DNA of 64,000 nt from assembly GCA_963580285.1 (NCBI GenBank), contig OY757014.1, forward strand, positions 100,380,072-100,444,071. Direction: 5' to 3'. The notes below the pieces were generated by a model, which saw only the letters and a list, made by a program, of their open reading frames with translations, was not told the DNA's origin and made no database searches. A program made the translations under genes and the position numbers. This document shows, in pieces, positions 37,801 through 52,800 of this stretch. The stretch comes from Lucinisca nassula. Taxonomy: Eukaryota; Mollusca; Bivalvia; Lucinida; Lucinidae. Numbering within the stretch: the first letter of the stretch is position 1; every line of letters begins with the position of its first letter.

Positions 37801-40800
37801 GGAAGCATCATGCAGCCCATCTATTTCTTCAAGCCCCGATGGGTATGGGTCGTTTGTGTATGGAGGGGAGAGGGTGGGGGTGGTGTGGTAGTGGTCAAAT
37901 TGTTAACTGTTCTAGCAAGTACAATATTTTAAGTTTTAGTATTAGCAAAAATATTAGTATATTGGGCATGTTAAATTATGTTTTAACAATTCATTAACTA
38001 ACGATATCATTATTTTGAACAACTGGCCCCAGATGTTCAAAGCATCTTTAGCTTAATGAGTTTGTTAGGGTCATATTGTTAACGGTCCTAGCAGATACAA
38101 AATCTACTTCTCTGGAATTTTGCCTGAAAAAAATGTGTGTAGCTACTCACATTTTTTTAGGCAAAATTTGAGTGTTTATGCCATATTTATTGATCAACTT
38201 TTAACAATATTAAGGATTTTTCTGCCATTTTCAAAGGGAGACAACTTTTGGGACTTCCTGTTCACTTTTCTATAGGCCAAGTCCCACTGAAAAGGGGTCT
38301 ACTCTAAAAGGAAATAATTTGCTCCTCAGGAGCAAATTCTTTCCTTTAAGAGTAGACCCCTATTGACATGGGAGACAGAAATACTTATGCAGGAGTTGCC
38401 TCCCTTGAATGTGTATCCATTCCCCTTTACTTACAATGTCAACTGGTCCCAGGTCACAAACTTCAAAGAACTAGGCTCATACGATTTGCTGGAATTCTTT
38501 TTCAGCCCTCTGCTTCAGTGAAGAATGGCCTGCTGTTAAAGTTACATATGTTGAGCTGGTTGTTCGCCTCACTGGATACAGACAGGGACACGAGTGAGGG
38601 AGAGGAAGCTGCAGCACAACCCAAGGTCAAATCCATGGGCCCTAAACCGGTGTTTGTGATATTACAACAGATAGCCCCAATTTTACGGACAATTGTATCG
38701 AACTGGATCATGGATGCTGGTGTTGTTGAGGTACTGTTTTTGGTATCAGAAGACAAGGATTAATGCTTGAACTGCTAATCCTTTGCAACCGGCAGTTCCT
38801 CACTTAGGCATTTTTATGCATCCAGACCCGGTTCCCAGTTTTATGCAGCTGGGTATTAAATACTAAACTACAGGGCGCCAGGTAAATTTAAAAATACATT
38901 CTGGGAAAACCTGCAGTGGAAAACAGGAATCAAAGAAATAAAAAAAAAACATGGTATAATTTTCCATTCATTTCTATTATAAACCACCAAAAACATTAGC
39001 AACTGAAAGCATACAACATGACAAAACCTAAAAGGTAAACAAAAAGGCAATTGGCAATGGCAAGCATGGTAACCATTTTCTGATCAGTAAATGACATCAT
39101 CCGATGCCAGCAACCCCACACGTGTTTAATGCCATTGTTTTATTTTAATGGGGTGTATACCTTTCATAAAAAAATGTTTGGACCAAATATTGGCACAGCT
39201 CGTGCTGAACATCGTAAATAAGTCATTGAAAAAAAATCCTGATTTCCGATACATTGTTTTATCATATGACTTTGAGTCTGAGAGTGCAATAATGCCATGT
39301 AATAAATTCCGTAATCCACTAATGGATTAAATATGCAAATCAGTTAAATGTGTCCCGTAATGTTACATATACGACATCCTTAACGACGTCGCATTTACTA
39401 ATGGCGCAATATTGACATTTTTGTTAAAACATTGTGAATAAAATTTGTTTTAAATGTCTTATGATAAATTATGTCTCCCCCAAAAAAATTTTTTTCGGAG
39501 AGACATATTGTTTTTCCCCCGGGCATCTGTCTGTCTGTCCGTCTGTCCGTCTGTCACACTTTCGTGTCCGCTCTGTAACTTGAAAACCGTTAGAGCTATC
39601 GTCACGAAACTTCGTATAAATATTAATCAGCATTAGACGACGTGCAGTGCGCAAGAACCATAACTCTCGCATTTATACTTTTTGAATTATCTCCCTTGGA
39701 AGTTTGTTGGTATGTATATATGTATGGGCAAATCGTGTCCGGTCAATAACTTTCTTATTTTTTGATGGATTTTAAAATTACTCGGCAGAAATATTAACAA
39801 CTATAAGACGATGTGTGGTGCGCATGAGGCAGGTCGGTACCTCAAAGGTCAAGGTCATACTTAGAGGTCAAAGGTCAAAAAAGGGGCCTTTTTTCGTATT
39901 TGGTCAATAACTTTCTTATTTTGAGATGGATTTTAAAATTACTTGGCATAATTATTAACAACCGTAAGACGATGTGTGGTGCGCATGAGGCAGGTCGGTA
40001 CCTCAAAGGTCAAGGTCATACTTAGAGGTCAAAGGTCAAAAAAGGGGCCTTTTTTTCGTATTTGGTCAATAACTTTCTTATTTTGAGATGGATTTTAAAA
40101 TTACTTGGCATACCGTAAAAATTCTGCTATAAGACGAGGATTTTCCCCTCCAAAATGAGCCCAAAAAAACGACCCCGTCTTATAGCCGAGGTCATGGACT
40201 GCAGGCTTTTTTTCCGGCAATGTCCGGCGAAGACCAGACATACGGAAAAAGCCGATCGGTGATTTATGAATTGATATGAATCGCCGCCCACAAACCACCG
40301 CTACGATTTTTCTGCACGCGATCGGAAAATGACGTCATCCGACGCCATTACCCCCACACGTGTTTAATGTCATTGCATGTATCTCTTTCATAAATAAAAT
40401 GTTTGGAACCGTTAAAAAAATATTTTCCCGATAGCTAAGCGGTTGTGAATAGAGGTGGATAGAAAATCAGTGCTTTGCACAGCTCCAGAATTATCCCCAG
40501 AAGCTCCGTGTCAATAACCAACAACAGCGTTCGACTTTTCCCGCCAACGTCTATTTGGCGCCAAAACATAACCATTCATGAGATCGTAGAAAAGTCCGAT
40601 TTAATCATGCAAACATCTACCGTTAGATTTAGCTAATAGTCTGAGGAGCAATTAAATCAGTTTCACACTGATTGTGGATTAAATTTTATGACTAAAAGAT
40701 AAACGCAAATTAGAGACATAACTTGACCATATTTTCACACCTTATCGACACGCACCGCAGGGTGGCAATTATACGACAGGGATTAACAATAGTGTCATAC

Positions 40801-43800
40801 TTGAACCGTAATAAATACACAGATGGTTTGTCTCTGAATTGACAGCGATTTACTTACTGGGTTACTTTTACCGTATTTAAGGTCTCAAAAAGACTGCCGA
40901 TCTTTTTTTTTTTTTTAGCTCACCTGTCACGTAGTGACAAGGTGGGCTTTTGTGATCACTTTTCGTCCGTCGTCAGTGCGTGCGTGCGTGTGTGTGTGCG
41001 TAAACTTTTTCTTCAAATGACATCTCCTCCTAAACCACTGATCAGATTTTGACCAAACTTCACAGCAATGATCCTTAGGTGGTCCCCTTTCAAAATTGTT
41101 CAAATGGTTCCGGTCCATTGCACATCTGGGTCACAGGAGCTAAAAATAGATTTTTTAAATGAAAACTTTAAAAATCTTCTTCTCTGAAACCGCAAGTCCC
41201 AGGTCTTTGATATTTGGTATGAAGCTTCATCTAGTGGACCTCTACCAAGATTGTTCAAATTAAAGCCCTGGGGGCCAAAATGCCCCCGCCCCGGGGGCCT
41301 ATGGTTTTACATAGGCTTATATAGGGAAAATCATTAAAAAATCTTCTTCTCTGAAACCACAAGGCCCAGGTCTTTAATATTTGGTGTGAAGCTTTACCTG
41401 GTGGACCTCCACTAAGATTGTTCAAATTATAGCCTTAGGGCCAAAAATGCCCCCGCCCCGGGGGCCTTTGGTTTTACATAGGCTTATACAGGGAAAATCT
41501 TTAAAAATCTTCTTCTCTGAAACCGCACGGCCCAGATCTTTGATATTTGGTGTGAAGCTTCATCTAGTGGACCTCTACCAGGATTGTTCAAATTAAAGCC
41601 CTGGGGGCCAAAATGCCCCCGCCCCGGGGGCCTTTGGTTTTACATAGGCTTATATGGGGAAAATCATTAAAAAATCTTCTTCTCTGAAACCACAAGGCCC
41701 AGGTCTTTAATATTTGGTGTGAAGCTTTACCTGGTGGACCTCTACTAAGATTGTTCAAATTATAGCCTTAGGGCCAAAAATGCCCCCGCCCCGGGGGCCT
41801 TTGGTTTTACATAGGCTTATACAGGGAAAATCTTTAAAAATCTTCTTCTCTGAAACCGCACGGCCCAGATCTTTGATATTTGGTGTGAAGCTTCATCTAG
41901 TGGACCTCTACCAAGATTGTTCAAATTATAGCCCTGGGGGCCAAAATGCCCCCGCCCCGGGGCCTATGGTTTTACATAGGCTTATATAGGGAAAATCATT
42001 AAAAAAATCTTCTTCTCTGAAACCACAAGGCCCAGGTCTTTAATATTTGGTGTGAAGCTTTACCTAGTGGACCTCTACTAAGATTGTTCAAATTATAGCC
42101 TTAGGGCCAAAAATGCCCCCGCCCCGGGGGCCTTTGGTTTTACATAGGCTTATACAGGGAAAATCTTTAAAAATCTTCTTCTCTGAAACCGCACGGCCCA
42201 GATCTTTGATATTTGGTGTGAAGCTTCATCTAGTGGACCTCTACCAGGATTTTTCAAATTATAGCCCTGGGGGCCAAAATGCCCCCGCCACAGGGGCCTT
42301 TGGTTTTACATAGGCTTATATAGGGAAAATCATTAAAAAACTTCTTCTCTGAAACCACAAGGCCCAGGTCTATAATATTTGGTGTGAAGCTTTACCTGAT
42401 GGACCTCTACTAAGATTGTTCAAATTATTACCTAAGGGCCAAAAATGCCCCCGCTAGGGGGCCTTTGGTTTTACATAGGCTTATACAGGGAAAATCTTTA
42501 AAAATCTTCTTCTCTGAAACCGCACGGCCCAGATCTTTGATATTTGGTGTGAAGCTTCATCTAGTGGACCTCTACCAAGATTGTTCAAATTATAGCCCTG
42601 GGGGCCAAAATGCCCCCGCCCCGGGGGCCTATGGTTTTACATAGGCTTATATAGGGAAAATCATTAAAAAATCTTCTTCTCTGAAACCAGCAGGCCCACG
42701 TCTTTAATATTTGGTGTGAAGCTTTACCTGGAGGACCTTTACTAAGATTGTTCAAATTATAGCCTTTGGGCCAAAAATGCCCCCGCCCCGGGGGCCTTTG
42801 TTTTTACATAGACTTATACAGGGAAAATCTTTAAAAATCTTCTCTGAAACCGCAAGGCCTAGATCTTTGATATTTGGTGTGAAGCTTCATCTAGTGGACC
42901 TCTACCAAGATTTTTCAAATTATAGCCCTGGGGGCCAAAATGCCCCCGCCCCAGGGGCCTATGGTTTTACATAGGCTTATATAGGGAAAATCATTAAAAA
43001 ATCTTCTTCTCTGAAACCAGCAGGCCCACGTCTTTAATATTTGGTGTGAAGCTTTACCTGGAGGACCTTTACTAAGATTGTTCAAATTATAGCCTTTGGG
43101 CCAAAAATGCCCCCGCCCCGGGGGGCTTTGGTTTTACATAGGCTTATACAGGGAAAATCTTTAAAAATCTTCTCTGAAACCACAAGGCCCAGATCTTTGA
43201 TATTTGGTGTGAAGCTTCATCTAGTGGACCTCTTTCAAGATTGTGCAAATTATAGCCCTGGGGCCGAAAATGGCCCCACCCTTGGACCCTTTGGTTTTTC
43301 ATAGCCCTTTAAAGGGAAACCTTTAAAAATCTTCTTCTCTGAAACCACAAGGCCCAGGTCTTTGATATTTGGTATGAAGCTTCACCTAGTGGACCTCTAC
43401 CAAGATTGTTCAAATTATAGCCCTGGAGCCAAAAATGCCCCCGCCCAGGGGGCCTTTGGTTTTACCTAAGCTTATGTAGGGGAAATCTTTAAAACTTTTC
43501 TTCTCTGACACCGCAAGGCCCAGATCTTTGATATTTGGTGTGAAGCTTAATCTAATGGACCTCTACCAAGATTGTTCAAATTATAGCCCTGGGGCCAAAA
43601 ATGCCCCCGCCCCGGGGGCCTTCGGTTTTACATAGGCTTATATAGGGAAAATCTTTAAAGAAACTTCTTCTCAGAAACTGCAAGGCCAAGGTCTTAGATA
43701 TTTGGTGTGAAGCTTCATCTATTGGACCTCTATCAAGATTGTTCAAATTATAGCCCTAGGACCAAAAATGCCCCCACCCTTGGACCCTTTGGTTTTTCAT

Positions 43801-46800
43801 AGTCTTTTTCATTGGACCAATTTCATTTAAACTTTGAAGTAATGTTGCTTAGATGACCCTCTACCAAAAAAGCTAAAACAATCCTGCTCAGATGTACAAA
43901 ATATCGGGAGCTAAAAATAGAAAAATATTGTAAATATGATTCAAACATGAACTCCTCCTAAAACCTTAGGCAAATTTGATTAAAACTTCACAGGAATGTT
44001 GCCTATGTTACTCCCTACCAAATAAGCTAAAATCACTCTGCTGATGGCCAAGATGGCCACCAGAGCTAAAAGTAGATTGTCCTCGAGGCAGTGACACTCA
44101 GGTGAGCGAACCAGGGCCCTGTGGGCCCTCTTGTTTTTTTTTGCACTTGTCCCGACCGAGCGTCATAAGGTCAAAGTGCACCTGCCCGGCGTGATTTCGG
44201 TCTTGTCCCGGATGGCCGGGAAATGGATTTGTCAGCCCCTATCGTCTATTAAATAGAAGTTTGTGTAGCCTAAGCCAGCAAAGCATGTACCGGGCCGACA
44301 GCGATACGACGTATCGGCCCGACGTTTGCCGCTATTTTGTGCTCGCTGGGGCGTTGGTTCTGAAACTGAATAGCTGGGTGTTGTGTTCCCCGATAAAAAA
44401 AAAACGTTCAGTTACTTATAAAAAAAGCTGCAACAAATATTTCTAAATTTTGTGGCTGGAAATGAGGGGTAAGTAGAGGGGTTTTCTGACGAAAAAAAGG
44501 CCGATTTCTCACATCTAAATAGCATCTGGCGGTAGCAGATAGGCCCCGACAGATATAGCAAAAATTTGACCCGTCTTATAAAAGAGTATAAGCAAAATCC
44601 CACTTTAGAATAACTGAAAAAGGGGTCCCGTCTTATAGCCGAATCGCCTTATAGCCGAATTTTTACGGTAATTATTAACAACCATAAGACGATGTGTGGT
44701 GCTTATGAGGCAGGTCGGTTCCTCAAAGGTCAAGGTCATACTTAGAGGTCAAAAGGTCAAAAAGGGGCCTTTTTTTCGTATTTGGTCAATAACTTTCTAA
44801 TTTTGAGATGGATTTTAAAATTACTTGGCATAATTATAAACAATCATGAGACGATGTGTGGTGCACATGAGGCAGGTCGGTACCTCAAAGGTCAAGGTCA
44901 TACTTAGAGGTCAAAGGTCAAAAAGTGGGCCTTTTTTTCGTATTTGGTCAATAACTTTCTTATTTTGAGATGGATTTTGAAATCACATGGCAGAAATGTG
45001 AACCAATATAAGGCGATGTGTTGCGCGCATGACCCAGGTTGGTACCTCAAAGGTCAAGGGCATACTTAGAGGTCAAAGGTAAAAAAAGGGGCCTTTTTTC
45101 GGGTTTTGTCAATAACTTGCCTATTTTTAAATAGAATTTGAAGTTACTTGGCAAACATGTTAACTATCATGGGACGATGTGTTGCATGCATGATTCAGTT
45201 TGGTACCTAAAATGTCAAGGTCATACATAGAGGTCAAAGGTAAAAAAGGGGCCTTTTTTCGTGTTTGGTCAATAACTTTCTTATTTTTAGATGGATTTTG
45301 AAATTGCAAGGCAGAAATGTTAACCACCATGAGATAATGTGTTGCACGCATGACCCAGTTTAATACCTGAAAGGTCAAGGTCATACATAGAGGTTAAAGG
45401 TAAAAAAGGGCCTTTTTTGTGTTCTGTCAATAACTTTCTTATTATGCCCCCAACTTTGAAAAAGTTTGAGGGGCATATTGGTTCTGGTTCGTTCGTCCGT
45501 TCGTCTGTCCATTACACTTTTGATGCATAGCATAACTAAAGAATTGTGTATGCTAGGGTTTTGAAATTTCATATATGGATTCCTCATGGAAAATTAGCTG
45601 ACGCGTATTTTTTTTCTCGTCTGGATTATGCCCCCTTCAAGAGTTATTGCCCTTTGAATTTTTTTTTTTTTAATAAAATCTTGTCAGCAAGATATCTCAA
45701 AAACTATGGGAGCTAGAGCCTTGAAAGTTGGTGATTATATTGATGGTGATAAGTAGATGAACTGATTGACTTTTGACAAAATTCCGAAAAATACTTTGTG
45801 AGTTATGCAGTGTTATTGATAAGCTTTTGCCCGGGGAGTACTGTTACTCCTTCATCCAAAGACATAGGCGTATCCTGTGATTCTTTGAGAGTATCGGTAC
45901 TCCTAAATTCGAAACTAGGGTCGTATCTTCATCTGTCATCACAGGATGGCTGCTAAGTGCACTTATATTAATTTCAGACGTGGCAATGGCCATATGTAAA
46001 AGACGCTAAACACATATTCTATCATCGTAACATACCGATATACATTTTCATGTTAATAAGCTGACGGACGGCAAAATGATAAATTACTTTTTCTTCTAAA
46101 GAATGTAAATCCAGCCAATGTGGTCGTATTCTTCGCATGTGTCTTTGGAATTTCCCAGACGCTATTGAAGGCTCGTTTTGATTAGACTGTGCAGGCTGGT
46201 CGGGGTCTTCAGCTGTCACACAGATCATACTGTCATCAAAACGTTTTCAAACCCATGTTTTGTGTCTGCAGCGGCCTTAAGTGCTACGCATTCAAAGGCG
46301 AGGGAAAATCTCCACTAATTGTAGCAACTGCATGCGATTGGTAAAAGGTGAGAAATTCAGCGCCCAGCAAAAATACAATAAAACGTGCGACCAGTGAAGA
46401 CTCAGATCAGCAAGCGCATCTGTGAAAGCTAATAAGTCCGTCCCAGTTGCTGTGTTTGCGTTCTTTTATGATGCGCTGCCAGTCATTCTGCTTAATGTTC
46501 AAAGACGCCGGCGAGACATCTTAGGGTGTTAATTTAATCGGCTACTTGAGAGATAGCGGTAAATAAGCATGCACTGCATGCTGACCTTACCACCTGTGAT
46601 TCACATTTAGATATATGAGTACCCAAGTATTACTGGTTAATCCTGCCATTTTGACTCAATAAATATAATTTTGGCCAAATTAATATGGAACACGGCGGTG
46701 CAGCGGTGGTTCTATCTCAGATGTGCATTGACGACAATGTTAGCACAAGCTACCCTGACCAGCAGAATGAGTCACCTCAGTTAGCTCTCTGACACTGAAT

Positions 46801-49800
46801 ATGCCATTGAGCTATTTTAGTAACCTTGGCTCAAGTAGAAAAAGCCATGCATTTGATTTTATTTTCTTGCGTTTTTCCGGAGAAACTTTGTCAGGTTCTC
46901 CACAAACTTAACTTTTAATCGTCTGCGCGTCTGTTTTGATATTTAATTCCTAACTACATGACAATGTGAATCTGTAGATCTGTCCAACCCATTTTTTTTC
47001 TCGAAGATGACACTCCGTCAAAGTCAATGTGGTTGCCTAACAATATTCAGGATCGTATTTTTATGCACGCTTGTCATAAAGTTACTGTTCATGCTTCAGG
47101 CGTTGTTAATAAAGTTAATAATGCGGTGGCTTTCTCTTAGATAATAAATACCGTTATGTAATCACGCATCAATAATCCGTTTCCTAATCATGTTGATAGT
47201 TGGCAGATCCCTAAATATAAGCTCAATATATGATCGTCAAAAGGTAAGGTTGAAGGGTTTCAGTGTAATTAAAACAAATGCCATCATTCATGAATGGATG
47301 AATTTCGAATCGTTCTTGAAGATTGGAACAGTTTTTGTTGAAGACTATGATGCGGCGAAAATTACCGCGATTTCGATTGCTTTTTGTCAGGCCTCACGTT
47401 TATTTTTTGTTTTTGTTTTTCCATTGCCGATACGACTGCAATGGAACGACCTTGGCGTATCGCCAATTTGACGGTCGTATTTGGTACGACTGTTTCTTCA
47501 TTTCTAGTCGTATTTGCTCGATTTTAGAGTCGTATTTACGACGATACGACCCTTATCAATTACTCTGGTTATGGCCCTTTGTCATTTTGGTAATTTGTGC
47601 CCATTGTAATGTATGCTAAAAGTGATGCATAGCATAACTTTAGAACCATGTATGCTAGGGTTTTGAAATTTCATATATGGATTCCTCATTTTTTTTCTCG
47701 TCCGGAATATGCCCCTTTCAAGATTTATTGCCCTTTGAAATTTTTTTAATAAAATCTTGTCAGCAAGATATCTCAAAAACTATTGGAGCTAGAGCCTTGA
47801 AAGTTGGTGAATAGATTGTTGCTGATGAGTAGATGAACTGATTAACTTATGACAAAATTCCGAAAAATACTTTGTGAGTTATGGCCCTTTGTCATTTTGG
47901 TAATTTGTGCCCATTGTAATGTATGCTAAAAGTGATGCATAGCATAACTTTAGAACGGTGTATGCTATAATTTTGAAATTTCATATATGCATTTCTGATG
48001 GAAAATAAGCTGACGCGTATTTTTTTTCTCGTCAGGATTATGCCCCTTTCAAGAGTTATTGCCCTTTGAATTTTTTTTAATAAAATCTTGTCAGCAAGAT
48101 ATCTCAAAAAGTATTGGAGCTAGAGGCTTGAAAGTTGGTGAATATATTGGTGGTGATGAGTAGATGAACTGATTGACTTTTGACAAAATTCCAAAAAATA
48201 CTTTGTGAGTTATGGCCCTTTGTCATTTTGGTAATTTGTGCCCATTGTAATGTATGCTAAAAGTGATGCATAGCATAACTTTAGAACCCTGTATGCTAGG
48301 GTTTTGAAATTTCATATATGGGTTCCTCATGAAAAATTAGCAGACGCGTATTTTTTTTCTCGTCCGGATTATGCCCCTTTCAAGAGTTATTGCCCTTTGA
48401 AATTTTTTTAATAAAATCTTGTCAGCAAAATATCTCAAACACTATTGGAGCTAGAGCCTTGAAAGTTGTTGAGTATATTGGTGGTGATGAGTATATGAAC
48501 TGATTAACTTTTGACAAAATTCCGAAAAATACTTTGCGAGTTATGGCCCTTTGTCATTTTGGTAATTTGTGCCCATTGTAATGAATCCTAAAAGTGATGC
48601 ATAGCATAACTTTAGAACTGTGTATGCTATGGTTTTGAAATTTCATATATGCATTCGTAATGGAAAATAAGCTGACACTTATTTTTTTCTCATCCGGATT
48701 ATGCCCCTTTCAAGAGTTATTGCCCTTTTAATTTTTTTTAATAAAATTTTGTCAGCAAGATATCTCAAAAACTGTTGGAGCTAGAGGCTTGAAAGTTGGA
48801 CCATGAGTCATGTGCAAGACCAAGGTCCATACCTCCAATGTCAAGGTCATACCTTGAGGTCAAAGGTAAAAAAAAAGGACAGTCAATAACTTCCTTATTC
48901 TTTGATGGATTATGAAATTACTTGGCAGAAATGTTAACCATCATGAGACGATGTGTTGTACCGCAAAGGTCAAGGCCATACTTAGAGGTCAAAGGTAAAA
49001 AAGTGCTTTTTTTGTTTACGGCCAATAACTTTTTTATTTTTCTATGAACATTTTTAAAGTTACTATGCAGAAATGTTCATCTTCATTAGATGATGTGTTG
49101 CACACAAGACCCAGCTCAATACCTCCAATGTCAAGGTTATACGTAGCAGTCAAAAACGGGGGAGACATCTGTGTTTTTGTAAAAAAAACAAATTCTAGTA
49201 AAAACTTGTATTCGTGTCCATGTATTATTGAATTTATTGAACTCCTTCAGGAAAGGGATAAAATGCTTGGCAAAGCCATGCATTGTAACCCTTTTCCTCA
49301 ACTCATTTAATAATTTCAATAATACATGAACACTCATGTAAGGTCGTTGATATACACTGACATTGATGGGTAGATATGAAGATACATAAAAAGTTAGGGT
49401 ATGGCTTCAAGCATGTTATAATGTCATTAATTCCATCATCCATTAGCAGAAAAGATCTGCGGCCAGTTGCTCAAAGCATCGTTAGCTTAACGAGCTCATT
49501 AGTGGTCAAATTGTTACGAGGACTGTTCAAATATGAATGCAAGTAGAATGTTTTCTCATGCACTAATGCGAAAATCACCTGGAAATAAATATCACAGCGT
49601 AGAAAAACATTTTACCTATACATTGATACCAAACCTGTTAAAATCCGCCCACTTTAGCCATGTATATCGTTCGATAAACATTGTCTACTCTTGTATACTA
49701 ATACAAAACATGGTTGGAAGAAGGTCAGAGTACGCCGTTGAAATACGGTCCTATATTAAGAATCGTTGTATTCTTGGTATACGGTGCAGAGACATTTTTT

Positions 49801-52800
49801 ATGAAATATGTTCGGTTTATGGGCATAATGAAATGTCTTTTCCGACAGTTTTTCGTTGGTGTAAGAAATTCAGCTGTGGCTAGGCTCAACAGAAGATGCA
49901 CCACATGATTGTCGGCCGAAAAGAGCAACATCTACCCAGATGGTTGCTAGAGTGAAAGAAATAGTTGCTACCGCTGCATGATACACCACTAGGCAAATAG
50001 CTAGTATGGTTGGCATCTCATTAGGAGCAGCTCATACAATTCTGAAACGGGATTTGAAAATGAGAAAGATCTGTGCTAGATGGATTCCCCATCTGTTGAC
50101 AGATGAGCAGAAAAAGACATGCGTTCAGTGCGCCAAGAAGTTGCTTAAAAAGTTTCCAAATTACAATGCACGGTCTTTCGCTAATGTCGTCACAGGTGAC
50201 GAGACATGGGTTCACTTTTTTGAGCCAAAACGAAAGATTCAGAACAAAACATGGGCAACAAAGTATTGCAAAAGACCATGCATTGCAAGGTAGACCATGA
50301 GTGTCAAGAAGGTAATGTATGCCATATTCTTTTCAAATCAGGGCCCTGCTATTCAGGTTGCTGTGCCTAAAGGCAAATCTGTAAATGCGAAGTTTTACCA
50401 GAATAAAGTTCTTTGAAAATTGAAGAAATATTTCATAGAACGAAGACCCGCAATGTCAGATTGCTACATGACAATGCGTCATCGCACAAGGGGTTCATTG
50501 GGCAAGACTATCTGAAGCAGGAAAAGGTTGTTGAACTCCCTCACCCCCCATATTCCCCTGACCTTGCCCCGTGTGATTTTTAGCTCACCTGGGCCGAAGG
50601 CTCCAGGGGAGTTTATAGTATAGTGGGTCCTCCGTCGTCCGTCCGTCCGTCCGTCCGTCCGTCCGTCGTCCGTCCACACTTTTGAGCAACTATATCTCTG
50701 TATCCTGCAGGCTGATCTCAATCATTTCTCACCTGTAGTATGCCTCTGGTGGGGCATTGATGACATAAACTTTTTTTTGAAATCGCTCTAAAACTTTGGT
50801 TCCTATGGCAACCACAAGGTCCCATAGACTTACTATGGGAAAATGCTTGTCATCACCGTAGCGCCTTCAGTTTTGATCGGATCTTTCTGAAACTTATATG
50901 TAAGGTGACTGGGGATAAAAACTCGGATGAGTTCGAAAACCGGCCAAGTCGGCCCATTTATCATAGAGTTACGTCCCTTTGATTGCTAAAAATGCCCATT
51001 TTCGACCTTGTCATCACCGTAGCCCCTTCAGTTTTGATCGGATCTTTCTGAAACTTATATGTTATGTGGCTGGGGATAAAACCTCGCATGAGTTCGAAAA
51101 CCGGCCTAGTCTGCTGGTTTATCATAGAGTTACGTCCCTTTGATTGCTGAAAATGCCGATTTTTGACATTGTCATCACCGTAGCCCCTTCAGTTTTGATC
51201 GGATCTTTCTGAAACTTATATGTAAGGTGGCTGTGGATAAAATCTCGGATGAGTTCGAAAACCGACCAAGTCAGCCCATTTATCGTAGAGTAACGTCCCT
51301 TTGATTGCTGAAAATGCTGATTTTTGACCTTGTCATCACTGTAGCCCTTTCAGTTTTGATCAAATCTTTCTGTAAAGTTGCTGGGGATAAAATCTCGGAT
51401 GAGTTCGAAAACCAGCCAAGTTGGTCCATTTATCACAGAGTAACGTCCCTTTGATTGCCAAAAATGCCGATTTTTGATCTTGTCATCACCGTAGCCCTTT
51501 GAGTTTTGATCGGATCTTTCTGAAACTTATATGCAAGGTGGCTGGGGATAAAGCCTCTGATGAGTTCGCATACCGGCAAAGGTGGCCTATTTATCATAGA
51601 GTTAGGTCCCTTTGATTGCTGAAAATGTTGATTTTTGACCTTGTCAACACTGTAGCCCCTTCAGTTTTGATCGGATCTTTCTGAAACTTATATGTAAGGT
51701 GGCTGGGGATAAAACCTCGGATGGGTTCGAAAACCGGCCAAGTTGCCCCATTAACTATATAGTTATGTCCCTTTGATGGCTGAAAATGTCGATTTTTTAC
51801 CTTGTCATCACTGTAGCCCCTTCAGTTTTGATCGGATCTTTCTGAAACCTACATGTAAGGTGACTGGAGATAAAACCTAGGATGAGTTTGAATACCGGCC
51901 AAGTTGGCCCATTTATCATTGATTTACGTCCCTTTGATTGCTGAAAATGCCGATTTTTGACCTTGTCATCACCATAGCCCCTTCAGTTTTGATCGGATCT
52001 TTCTGAAACTTATATGTAAGGTGGCTGGGGATAAAATCTTGGATGAGTTCGAAAACAGGCCAAGTCAGCCCATTTATCGTAGAGTTCTGTCCCTTTGATG
52101 GCTGAAAATGTTGATTTTTGACCTTGTCATTACCGTAGCCCCTTCAGTTTTGATCGGATTTTTCTGAAACTTATATGTAAGGTGGCCCGGGATGAAACCT
52201 CCGATGAGTTCGAAAACTGGCCAAGTTGGCTCATTTATTTTATAGTAACATCCCTTTGATTGCTAAAATGCCAAATTTTGACCTTGTCATCACCGTAGCC
52301 CCTTCAGTTTTGATCGGATCTTTCTGAAACTTATACTTGAGGTGGCTGGGAATAAAATCTTGGATGAGTTTGAATACTGGCCAAGTCTGATCGGATCTTT
52401 CTGAAACTTACATGTAATGTGGCTGGGAATAAAACCTCAGGTGAGTTTGAATACCGGCCAAGTCGGCACATTTATCATAGAGTGACGTGCCTTTGATTGC
52501 TGAAAATGCCTATTTTCGACATTGTTATCACTGCTGCCCCTTTAGTTTTGAACGGATCTTCGTGAAACTTACAAACAAGGAAGTCAGGCAGAAAGCTTGG
52601 AGGAGTTTGAAACTATTGTTTTTGAACTTGTCATCACCATAGCCACTTCAGTTTAGATCGGATCTTCTTAGCAAGTCAGGAATAAAAGCTTGAATGAGTT
52701 TGAAAACCGGTGAGGTCAGCCTGTTTATCATAGAGTTAAATTCTACTTGATTTTCAGAAAATGCTTACCCTGTCATCACCATGTCCTCCCATAAAGCCTT

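Larger units (their letters stand above)
39469..45435 (+). mobile_element. Outer tandem-repeat element (CAATAACTTTCTTATT units), interrupted
   Basis: It begins ATGTCTCCCCCAAAAAAATT with a CTGTCTGTCCGTCTGTCC tract. Units of about 160 bp (GGTCAATAACTTTCTTATTT...AAAGGTCAAAAAAGGGGCC) run to 40110, resume at 44669 and continue to about 45435. The gap is the transposon at 40113-44668. Units carry AGGTCAAGGTCA and AGGTCAAAGGTCA (39846-39857, 39865-39877). Confidence 0.7.

Noticed and set aside
38368..38763. Stand-alone gene starting at the ATG at 38368
   Set aside because: The upstream part is intronic family F repeat; the real coding part is the importin-13 exon 38506-38730, with a clear acceptor and donor.
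41780..43304. Series of 65-70 codon open frames starting MPPPRG
   Set aside because: They recur at the 332-bp array period and are the same tandem sequence translated repeatedly.
47190..47619. Transposase gene in the hAT-like element
   Set aside because: Overlapping frames under 100 codons show no hAT motifs (no RW or dimerisation-domain signature) and use low-complexity hydrophobic stretches.
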